A stretch of 64,000 nt of DNA from Centroberyx gerrardi (taxonomy: Eukaryota > Chordata > Actinopteri > Beryciformes > Berycidae): positions 17,817,190 to 17,881,189 of the forward strand of contig NC_135999.1 of assembly GCF_048128805.1 (NCBI RefSeq). Reading direction: 5' to 3'. Within the stretch, counting starts at the first letter, position 1. Each line of letters begins with the position of its first letter. Below, piece by piece: positions 1 to 10,200 of the stretch. Under the pieces are notes generated by a model. It was not told the origin of the DNA. It saw only the letters and a list, made by a program, of their open reading frames with translations, and did not search any database. Position numbers and translations under genes: made by a program.

Positions 1-257
1 CTGGAATTTCCATAAAATAGCATGTCTGATGCCATGAGATAAAAGTGCTTCAAGTCTTTTGGCTCTGTGATACACATTGTATCAAGTGTGGTGCCATACA
101 TCATTTCACAGAAGACCACATGTGAATATCTTTGTCTCACAGGGTGGGGCCGATTGACAAAATCTAGTCCAAACAACCTGGATATAAGCTCATGCAAACC
201 AGAGAGCTTTTTCATAATCTCCTGCTTCATACCTGAGCCACCATAGGCTTCAAAAAT
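1..257 (-). other. unassigned open frame, possibly chance
   Basis: One minus-strand frame stays open from a stop near 258 to the window edge, about 85 codons, with no stop. The conceptual peptide contains segments such as HELISRLFGLDFVNRP. I do not recognise a family and it does not resemble the part of BFAR that follows the RING in mammals. A CAG/GTATGA donor-like site sits near 229 on the minus strand. It may be a BFAR intron, another exon, or chance. Confidence 0.2.
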
Positions 258-527
258 TCAACATAAGGACAGAAATAACAGACACACACATAAGGAGTCA
301 TTTGGGGGATGATTTAGCTCCTTATTAAACAACTTATTTTGGTACCATTGGTACCATTTATACAACAACCCTATTTTGGTAGCAGCAAGGATGCTTCCAC
401 TGGAGGTGTACCATTTGACCACACCTGTCACAAGCACCAACTTTCTCAGAGGCCGTCAGCCGGCCTGTAGGTGAGTGAAACATAGTCGTACATCGTCAAA
501 AATCAAACATTTATCTGTTGAAATGAC

Positions 528-845
528 CTGGTTGCGTATAGCATACCTCAGCATTATGTTGACTTTAGGGAAGCCCTCCCACTTCTCCCGGCACTCGGGG
601 CACTCATTCTTGTGCGAAGACTCCCACCACAGAGCCAGACAATGGCGGCAGAAGTTATGCCCGCAGTTTAAAGTGGTGGGGTTCACCAGGATGTCATAGC
701 AACAGTGACATGAGAACTCGTGTTCTGAGATGCTGCTGCTGCTGGCAGGGAACAGGGGGGATTCAGTTGAGTGAGGAGGGTCATCCATCAGCACTCCAAG
801 ACCACCACCCAATGAATCCCTCTCCATCTGTAGATGGTGTAGCAT
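528..845 (-). CDS. bfar: BFAR (bifunctional apoptosis regulator), first coding exon, partial gene
   Basis: This minus-strand exon encodes the N-terminal RING E3 ligase domain of BFAR, an ER-membrane regulator of apoptosis. After an acidic and Ser-rich leader come the C3HC4 ligands in the order C-x2-C, C-x-H, C-x2-C, C-x2-C, with the family-typical stretches LVNPTTLNCGHNFCRHCLAL and CPECREKWEGFPKVNI. The acceptor AG precedes base 852. The first ATG in the exon is at 845-843, and a second in-frame ATG follows six codons later (MERDS), so the exact start is uncertain. The donor CAG/GTCATT falls after base 528 (codons AIRNQ). The SAM domain and transmembrane part must lie in later exons beyond the left edge. 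Family assignment is from recognition of the RING and its flanks. Confidence 0.88.
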
Positions 846-1239
846 TTCAAGTCTGAAAGACAAGATAAACAAGGTCACAGAGAAGAAACAGAAACGGAAA
901 GTGATGCAAGAGTGATTAGGTAAAAGATGATCACAGGCTCTAAAAGCTCCTCATAGACAAACTGCACATGTGAATTTGTTTAATAATGAACTTGGTTTTA
1001 TTGTTAATCGGCTCTGGACAGCAGAAAGTAACTTAAAGTTTTAAGGGTGGTGAATAGACCATCTTAGTACCGAAGGCATACGTTTACCTGCATCTTATAT
1101 CTTATATTTGGTCGAAAGGGTTTGTATACCAGTGCTACTATGGAAGAGACGGGTCAATAAAACACGATAAATGAGTGCTGTGAACACAAAGAAAAGCAAA
1201 AGACGACCTGGTCGGCACTAAACCATAGGACAGTACGTA

Positions 1240-1520
1240 AGAAGTAACGTTAGTTTAAACAAAAACAATCGCAGGTGCCACATCTTGATCTGCATGTTAG
1301 CTTCCCTATCACTGGCTAGCTAACGTTAGTCATTAGCAACTAGCTAGCTAGCTGAGTTTCGTGCAACAGCAACATTTACAGGTCTTATATGAAGCAAGAA
1401 GAATAGTTGTCAATAATAACGTAGATGCCAAAATTGACCCTCTTTAGCTTGAAGCTGGATATGCTAGCTAACGATTAGCCTTGCTAAATTAGTAACATAT
1501 CTGCTAGCCAACGTCATTCG
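1240..1520. promoter_or_regulatory. GTTAGC/GCTAAC motif cluster near the BFAR 5' end
   Basis: Repeated near-palindromic words (GTAACGTTAG, GGCTAGCTAACGTTAG, CTAGCTAGCTAGC, TGCTAGCTAACG) are packed into under 300 bp, inside the putative first intron of BFAR. Similar clusters lie at the 5' ends of four other genes in the window. A regulatory role is inferred from that position only. Confidence 0.4.
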
Positions 1521-1610
1521 ACTAACCAACTCCCCCTTCCCTTTCCCACCTTATCTTGCCTCAGGAATGGCCTTTGTGAAGATGACCAACTGGAAGATCA
1601 CATCACATAC

Positions 1611-1740
1611 CTGGCGAACTACGTCTGCTTATCGTTAAATTAACTTAAAACGCTCTGTTTGCGGTAATGGAAAAATAATCTGCCCGACATAGCTCCGCTT
1701 TGGAAAGCCCCACGCACGCACACATGCACGTCTGTCTGTC
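1611..1740 (-). other. bfar: probable noncoding first exon of BFAR
   Basis: On the minus strand a strong donor, GCCAG/GTATGTG, ends an exon at 1611. It would splice to the acceptor before 852. The upstream limit (transcription start) cannot be fixed; 1740 is only indicative. The intervening 853-1610 is intron 1 of BFAR and holds no coding signal, but it contains a GTTAGC-type motif cluster at 1240-1520. Confidence 0.45.
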
Positions 1741-1960
1741 ATGCGGGTAGCAAATAACACTCCTCATTGGTCGGACACTCACCTATCAAAGTGGGTATGC
1801 CATTCTGGAGAACCGAGAGGACAAGGTGGAAATAGTTCTTCGTCTTCAAAGATGTAGAAAAGCCTAAGGCACGACTTCGAAATGAGAGATTTCAACCTTG
1901 TTGCTGTTAAAACCCCCTCCAGTTCAAAGTTCAAATCACCTCCTGTCAGTAAGCCTCGCT

Positions 1961-3269
1961 TCTGGCTCGAGGTTTAGCTCATAATTCCTCATCACGATAA
2001 TAAAACAGTAACTATTCAATTACATGTTGGTATACACTAAAAAGTTGCAGTGTTTTCTCCAATGGCCCTGAATTACTGACAGCTGTGTTATAGCAGTAGC
2101 TGTAGTATCTTATAAGCAGGGGCGTGTGCAGACTCCTGACAGGGGCGGGGGAAAAAATTATCTAAAAGGGCAACTTCTGGACTGTCCCAGTGGTGGTTCA
2201 GTTGACTACACTACCAAGTAAATGAATGTCTTGGTTCCAAAACTGACCTGGAATCTTTGTTGCTTGTGACATCCCCTTTACCCTCATCTTTTCTCTATCT
2301 TTTCACTGTTAACTGTCTAATGAAGCAGGAATGCCATAAAAATAATCTTTAAAGAGGACTTCCCCAGATGGGAGGTCTGGGAGTAAACTCTCTTCAGGGA
2401 GACATTTTTTAAAGTCTGCTTGTAATAACTAATTTCTAGTGAGTTTTGTACAGTGGCATGTACCATTTCAAGAGAGAAAATGCAATATATCTGCATTCTG
2501 ACCTCTCACCGAAATTAGTATGTAATCCAATCTAAAATTACACATATAAAATGAAATGCAATATGAAATTGAACGTTTAAATACCAAATAGGAAGTAGTT
2601 TCTTTGTTTAGCAAGATAGTTTCCATTTCCATTTTCCAGAAACTAGAAAAGATACATTTACATACAAGATAAGAAAGCACTCATTCACTGTAAGTACTTC
2701 TAGATTATGTCCCTATAGCTGTGTTGGTATTCATTAATTGAAATTTCCACTTTCATCGACAGGTTGGACTATTCTATCAGTAAATGAATGCATAAATGCA
2801 TATAAGTCACACGTGTAATCTTGACCTACATAAATACCCCACCTGTAGACATATTGAAGTAGGATGTACTTTAGAGTGTATCTAAAGTTGTCAGTGGTTC
2901 TAGTTCCTTCTGTCTCATGGAAGGCGTGCTAATCAGTGAAATCACCTGGTTCATCCTAATTTTAAGAGTAGGCAGTGGCACTGGTGGCTGGTGCTAATTT
3001 CCCCATCCTGTGCACACTCCGATAAAGTAGGTGGCGGTACACAACTTTCCATTGGCTTGTGACCCGTTTATATTGACAGAAGAAGAAGGTAGCACAACAC
3101 AGTTAGCCAGGTTTTTTTTTTTTTTTTTTACAGCTACATGTAACGTTATTTGTAGCATAGAAGTTAGCTTGGTTTACTGTTCACTCTGTCATTGCGATTT
3201 CTTACAACAATAAGATCATTCAAACACGGCGACCAAATCACACTATGTTTGAGGTACCATTCAAGTTAT
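1961..3269. other. intergenic between BFAR and ZNF gene A
   Basis: No coding signal was seen. A stretch starting near 2118 (CAGGGGCGTGTGCAG) resembles the left end of a hAT-like fish transposon, but I found no matching right end. A 20-mer at 2930-2949 recurs in inverted orientation at 31818-31837, marking a dispersed repeat. A T-run lies near 3112-3129. Confidence 0.35.
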
Positions 3270-3540
3270 TATCAAGCTTCTTGGCGTTCGCTACATTAAG
3301 ATTGCATTACTAAGCTGCTTGATATCAGTTAGTTACAGCTAACTAGCTAACTCCCGTCCGATAACGTTAGCTACCAAGCAGACCAACAAATAAAATGTTA
3401 GGCTTTGGTCGACTGAAGTGGCACAGGTTCATTCGTTAACGTTAGTTAGCTTCAGTCTCAAGTAACAGTCTCAACCAACATACCCCGCCACTAGCTTTAG
3501 CTAGCTAGTTAGCTAGTGACGTTATGTTGTCAACCTAACT
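3270..3540. promoter_or_regulatory. GTTAGC/GCTAAC motif cluster, putative promoter region of ZNF gene A
   Basis: The stretch contains AACTAGCTAACTC, ATAACGTTAGCTACC, GTTAACGTTAGTTAGC and GCTTTAGCTAGCTAGTTAGC. It lies about 0.6 kb upstream of the first coding exon I can define for gene A. The gene's start codon exon was not found: candidate ATGs at 3590-3770 do not give a phase-0 exon with a convincing donor. Confidence 0.4.
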
Positions 3541-4111
3541 AACCTAGTGATGCATTAAACAGAACTTGGAAATCCGGAAATTATAGATAGATGGCTCTCC
3601 TGCGGAACTGTATGGTTTTATGTTTGGGCTCAAGTGTTTATGTCAAGAAAATATGAGACAGGGTAGCTATTATTGTGCTAAAGACAATGCTAGTGTGATA
3701 AAGTTGACAAGTTTATTGATGTCTTCACCTTAGTGCCTAGCAGCCTGTTTCTTTCATCATGGATCCAGGGCCTCAGACGTTTTTTCTCCACTTGTACTGG
3801 AAATATGGCCAGCAATCTCAGCTGTATGTGGCACCTAATGCCTCGGGAAATTTACCTCAACGGTGTCTAGAGTGAAGAAAAACCTGGCATTTTCACATAA
3901 ACACAGGCTGCCGCTTTTCTCGCATTATGCTTCATCACAGTTCCAAGTTAATGTTTTTGCTACATTTTACTATGTGTTAACATAGCAAGCCTGCAATAGC
4001 CTATGATGGCTTGAATACATGGGATTTGTTCTGACAGATGATACATTATTCTGCAGCACTCTTCACTTCACTATGGCTGTCTAAAGTTTCTGTCGCTTTA
4101 TCTCTTGATAG

Positions 4112-4286
4112 GATCCTGAATTCCAAGATTCTTTGTCACTGGGTCTTAATGATAACTATGGTGAGCAGAATTCACCATTTCATGATTCAAGAAAAGCACC
4201 AGCGAGCCCTGACTATAGCTGTGAGACACCAGAGATTAGGGTAATCATCAAAGAGGAAGAGGAAGGTTGGTCTGTGAGTGATAATA
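4112..4286 (+). CDS. gene A exon: acidic N-terminal exon with SUMO-type site
   Basis: Open in phase 0 from acceptor TTGATAG to donor A/GTGAGT. It encodes a Ser/Asp-rich stretch ending [23 protein letters not shown] fits psi-K-x-E followed by acid, the negatively charged SUMO-acceptor consensus. There is no in-frame ATG, so an upstream exon must supply the start. Confidence 0.6.
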
Positions 4287-7200
4287 GTGAGTAAGAGATG
4301 AAATCCCAAACATTTAACATCAGCATCATCTTACCAGAGGAAATACACATAACGGCTTGATTTTGATTTATCACATATTTTTGTTTTACCTTATAATTTA
4401 CAACACAGGTGAGGGTTTCAGTTATTGCCCAGAAAGAGAAAAAGGGCTATCAGGAGCCCCTGAGGATACCACCACAGACACTTGTCTACACCACTGCCCA
4501 GAGTGTGGGAAGGAGAACTCCATCTCATATGGAGTGAAGAGACACCATCGAGCACACACTGCGGAGAAAAGCTGCGACTGTTCAGAGGGTGGGAAGTGCC
4601 ACCTCCATGCCGACAGTTTTAAGTCCCACCAGTGTAAATGCTCTGGGGAGTCTGGAGGCCCCAGGGAGAAGCAATGCAGCCACGCTTTCTGTGGTCAGAG
4701 CTGTTCTGCCAGAGAGGCGTTGGAGAGACACATGCTCACGCACTCTGCTGAGAAACCGTACCTCTGCTTTGTCTGCGGAAAGAGCTTCTCCCAGCTAGGA
4801 AATGTGACTGTGCATCAGTGCAATAACACAGGAGAGAAACCCGTCTCCTGCCCTGCATGTGAGAAGACCCTCAGCCACAGAGAGAACCTGAAAGCCCATG
4901 AGAGACCACATGTAGGGGGACAGTACCAATGTGCTGTCCATGGAAAGGGCTTACCTGACAGCATTAACCCCAAAGTTGACCTGCCATCCCATCTACAGTG
5001 TTACGCTCTGGACCAGAACAAGAGTGGGGAGCGAAGCACATCTTTGCCAGAAGAATCTGAACAACATCACACGGATCAGAACAGAAAAACAGCACCTGGC
5101 CAACCAGTATGTCTATTTTCTTTTTAAGAAATACATAATATACAAAATGATGCACACATTAACAGTTCATAAAGAAAAAAATCCTCCTGTCTCCCTTATC
5201 AGCTCTTATTTTATTTCTTTTCCTAGCACTTCTCTCTTATATGATCATTCTATGGTGAGCAGTATTGTCAGGGCAATGTGGCTCTGATCGTTGCACTCCT
5301 TACTACCGGGTACTTGTAATTTTGGTGATCTTAAAATCAAAACTTATTTTATTATTGTGCACATTATAAGTTGCTCTGGGTAAGAGCGTCAGCCAAAGTA
5401 CTAAATTGTCTGACTGACTTTTGTCTCCAGCCATTTTATAGATTTGTTGATTGTAAATGCATTGTAGCAATTTCATGGAGGCTGGGTTTTAGAAGTAAAA
5501 AGCAGTTTGTTTAGTTGAGTCTGTGCACTGTTACCCTGACTATAGTTCCTGTAGTGTGTGGGTTCTTGAAGGAACCCACAGGGGTTGTAACCTATAACAT
5601 ACCGTTTTGTTTACAAAAGTGTCATCAATGGTAGTCTCCAACAAGCTGAATTTCACTTGGCTCCATTCATTAATTAGCAAATGAGACAGAGTGTGAGAAA
5701 TAAGAGTAATCTGAATGTGTATAAGTTTCACCCTCCCAATTGTTGTCACCCCTGTCATCATCTAGACTGTGATAAACCATTCTGTGATAAATCAATTCTG
5801 AATGAGCAAAATCTTATCACAGACTGGCCCCCAAACAAAGTTTCCCAAGAAGGGGGTGGGCTCCCCACACTCCACAATCAAATACCAACACATTTTGGGT
5901 CATTGTTTTAGAAAAACTATTTAAGTACCATAGAATATATTTGTAGCCACATACCTTAGCTTTGCAAGATTTGTCAGTGAGACACGCATGTTTGATTACC
6001 TTGAACACCAAACAAATGAGAGAAACATCAAAATCTGGTGTCATTTTTTTGTCAGACTCCCTCTGTGAATAACTACAACCCAAAGATGCTGAAAATAAAA
6101 TAGCAAGCGAATACATTTTCACAGCACTGTATGTGTTTTGTAATTAGGATTCTGGTGAAACCAAGCCACTGCTGTCACATGGCCTCAATATGGCATCTGC
6201 AAACTTGAAGGACCAAACACTCCACCTGACTGTCAGGCTGCAACAGGAGGAAGAGGAGGAACAAGAAGAAATTGGCGGTTTAATCAACTCTGATGGTGAA
6301 GCGGTTGACTGGGATGCCAGTAAGTGGTTAAAAACTCCACAATTGCCATTTGAATTAGGCCTGAATACATAAACAGCATTTTAAAATCAATCTTGAATGT
6401 GTTTCATGACATGACGGACAGTAATGACATGAAACACATGAATGTGTTTCATGTCATTACTGTCTGTCAGGTGTCTCTGAATCTGAACCAACTATCTGAT
6501 TTTGACAGGAGGCAGTCTTGACCGTGGCTCTGATAACGCAGGAGGTCCCCAAACAGCACATACTTCCAGCAAGGTAATTTGTTAGTTATGCTTTTGGAAA
6601 TAGCATCCCTATGACTATATAAACTCAGATTTCTTCAAATAAAAATAATTGATTTCCATTTATTATAATAAAAAGGGGAGGTCTGGTAATTTTTCCACCA
6701 ATTTGATCCAGTTCAGAATGTCAGTAATTTTTTTATTTTTTGTTTTTCAATAAATGTTCAGGACAGGATTTTTTATTTATTTTAATTAGGAGACCTGTCA
6801 GTAATTTGAGCCACATTACAGTTATTACTGGCAGTTTATTGTCGAAGGAATTATGATTTTTGAATCTGTCTTATTGAAAGCTATTTTTAGTTAGTAACCA
6901 TTTGGGGCGGCTGTGGCTCAGGAGGTAGAGCGGGTCGTCCACTAATCAGAAGGTCGGTGGTTCGATCCCCGGCTTCTCCAGTCCGCATGTCGAAGTGTCC
7001 TTGGGCAAGATACTGAACCCCAAATTGCTCCCGATGGTTGTGCCAGCACCCTGCGTGGTAGCTTGCCACCATCGGTGTATGAATGTGTGTGTGAATGGGT
7101 GAATGTAGGCATGTTGTAAAGCGCTTTGAGTGGTCGGTAGACTAGAAAAGCGCTATATAAATGCAGTCCATTTACCATTTACCATTTGCGTTTTATTTGT

Positions 7201-10200
7201 AATCATTAATCTGTTACAATGGAGAGATACGGGTGTGTGTGTGTCATTATGTGGGTGTTGACAAAGTGACAAGTCCAAAGTCTCTTCTGGTCTCTTCTGG
7301 CACCTCTGGTAATGTTAAAGCAGTTACTATCAACCTCTAAGATTACTGTCATCAGGATGCAATTATTATTTTGTGATCTCAGGTTAAACTTGTGTTAGCC
7401 GGAGAGGGCTTTCGGCTATGTTTGTAATGGTTATGTTTTGATCATAGGCTGGTGGTGTCCTGACAGAGTCTCAGGTGCAACGCCAAAACCCGAGGGAGAG
7501 TAGCAGTCCAACACTCATGATGGAAGTCGTGACTGTGGGAGAAGATGACGAAAGGGAAGGAGAGGAGGAAAAAGAAAGAGTAGTAAAGATCACAACTGTT
7601 TCTCCCTCTTGTCACGGTAAAAAAAAAAAAAAAGTCAAAACAGTAGTGGTTGTAAATATCACTTCTGACACAACTTTGAGTTGATCTCTTTTCCCCCATT
7701 TTTAGCAGGAAAGAGACGCGGTAGAAAGAGGAAGGTTCCAGAGGTACCAGTGGTGTCACTCGACCTCCCAGAGGGAGAGAAAGAAGTTCCTGCTAATCCT
7801 GGTGAGTGAATTGTTGGGGTGACCTTTTTTTTATTCCATTTAATATGGTTGTTTCATAATGTTATAAAGTTCTTAGCAAACAAGAAAATGATAAGTCAAT
7901 AAGGCAACAAATAATAATGCTATACATAAATTAGAACAAGGTTACATGTAGTAAAAACAAATAATAAAATAGGTGGAAGCAAAATATATAACAATAACAG
8001 CATGTGTTGTAAACATGTGGTTTGAGAGGTGATTAGATGTTGCTGCTGGTAGCCCGAGGGCCACACAGCAAAGGCCCGGCCACCTTCAGTCCTCAGCCTT
8101 AAGGATTTGGTCAGGGTCAAGAGGGCCCTGCTTCCTCTATCGAACATGCATTTTAGATCTAGAAGAAGACTTTGCTCATTACAAATCTTGAGTTGGCCCT
8201 AAAGGAATCTACTTTTCCTGTTGCTGTCAGTAAACAATGCATTTTCAGATGCATGGCATCTAATGGAAATATAATAATGGAAATGGTGCTAAGCATTCAG
8301 TTATGTGAAAACAAACCCATCATTTCACTTTGAAGCCTCCTCAAAGAGACTTTTGCTGAATAGATGATTTAATAGGTAGTTGGAATTACGCTTGTTTTAA
8401 CAATATGAATAATACTATATCAATTATGTCAGCATTCAACAGATCATTTAAATTAAATATACAATAGTCTTTATATTACTTGGACATGTCAGCCATATTT
8501 TTTGTCAGTGATGGGCAAGTATCCCCTTTTGATCCCCAGTGCAGTCGTCCACTCATCCAAACCTACATCACAATTACACAGTGTTATACAAACAGGTAAG
8601 GTTGTAAGAAGAGGGGTCATGTTGTGCCATGACAACTGATAATGACTACTTTTTCTGAGACTAGTTCCTCTAGTAGGAGGTTAGTGATTTATTCAGAATT
8701 CAGCATCAATTTTGGTCTTACTAAACACTATATAATTGTCCCCTTATTTTCCCCATATTCTCTCTGTTATAATAATAATCTACTCCTTTCCTTTGTCACA
8801 AAGGCAAGAAAAGGGGTAGAAAAAAGATTTCAGATACTCCAGTGTTGTCTGGTGGAGACTTAGAGGGAGAGCCTGGAAGTGAAAGTGCTCCCCTTGAATA
8901 TAGTGAGTGTACCTTAATATATCTAAAAAGGAAACTATACACATCTTACTGTTTTATTTGTTATTTGAAGTCATACTTTTCATCTCGTAGTAAAAAGGCG
9001 TACCCGAACAAAGAGAGTTTTCCCTACCACAGTGGCATCAGAAGAATCAAACTCAAAAACACTCCGTTCTACATCAGGTAAGAGAAGAAAAAATGGGACA
9101 GGATAACTTCAGTTTAACTTTTGTGTTTTGGATTCACACAATAAGCTTTTTTTTCACCAGCAAAGCGACCTTACAGAAAGAGGAAAGTTACCAATCCATC
9201 TGCCGAAGGAGAAGGAGACGCCACGACTGTTTCACCTGTTCCTGGTAAGAGCAGATAAAATGGTCCACAAGAGCTTATAACTGGCACCTTACCTCCCCTG
9301 GTAACATGCAAGGGTCTGGCAGATACCTGGAGCACGGTCAGTCCCCATAATCAGAATAGAATGAAACGGAAATGATACTTCACTATCCAGCAGATAGGAC
9401 AATTCCGACTAATAGCCTAGTAATGGGATATGGAGTCTCTTCATCCCAAAATGGCTATGAGCCTGCAAGCTAACATTATGCTTCCAAGCCTTTCAGTCAC
9501 CAATGTTGCCTATGGTTGTTTAATCAGTAAATCTGGTCTGAGAGCATGCTGATCACTTTGTTGTGCCCAAAACAATATCAACATTATTTTCCCCAACAGA
9601 TTGTAGGCTACACGTACCACCAGGTACAGCCTTGGAAAGACATGTAATGGGGAAAGTAACTGTAAAATACAGAGAATTTTGATAACATGAATAGTGTTAT
9701 TATTATTCTATTGTGCTGTGTTGCTGGTTGTGTCTAAAGATTGCAAACACACTCATTTGGAATGGTGATCAAACGGTCACATCATAAGTGTCCAGTTATA
9801 CTGTGTGTTAAACTAAATTAACGGACGCCCTCCAGCCACTCAGAATCGAGTATTCTCTCAGGCCATAGCTTTAGTTATAACCATAGTTGTTTCATTTCCT
9901 CCAACGTTTATCCAGCACTCTTATTTTGTAACACAGGGAAGAGGCGTTACAGAAAAAGGAGAGCTACCCTTCCACCTGCTGAGGGACAAAAAGGCAGCAA
10001 TACAGTTACTTCCGTCCCTGGTAAGAGCAGAGTGAATTGGCTAGTGTTATTTCAGTGAACAAATTATTAATAACGTTAACATATTACAACATATTATCTG
10101 GTTGCTATTTGATTACATCTTAATTATTTATGAGCTCATTCTTTGTAAGTATTAAATTAACAAAATAATTGTGTAATTTCACATTCTTTGTCCCTGCATA

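Noticed and set aside
3760-3871. ATG at about 3760 followed by an open stretch as first coding exon of gene A
   Set aside because: Donors available (GTATGT, GTGTCT) leave phase 2, whereas the next exon needs phase 0; no homologous support.
6887-7178. Minus-strand open frames ending in [13 protein letters not shown]-like sequence
   Set aside because: They are the antisense of the tRNA-derived SINE at 6904-7187; this peptide is a usual artefact of such SINEs.
8540-8595. Possible 56-nt exon in gene A between TCCCCAG and CAG/GTAAGG
   Set aside because: Its length would break the phase-1 chain that all neighbouring exons keep.
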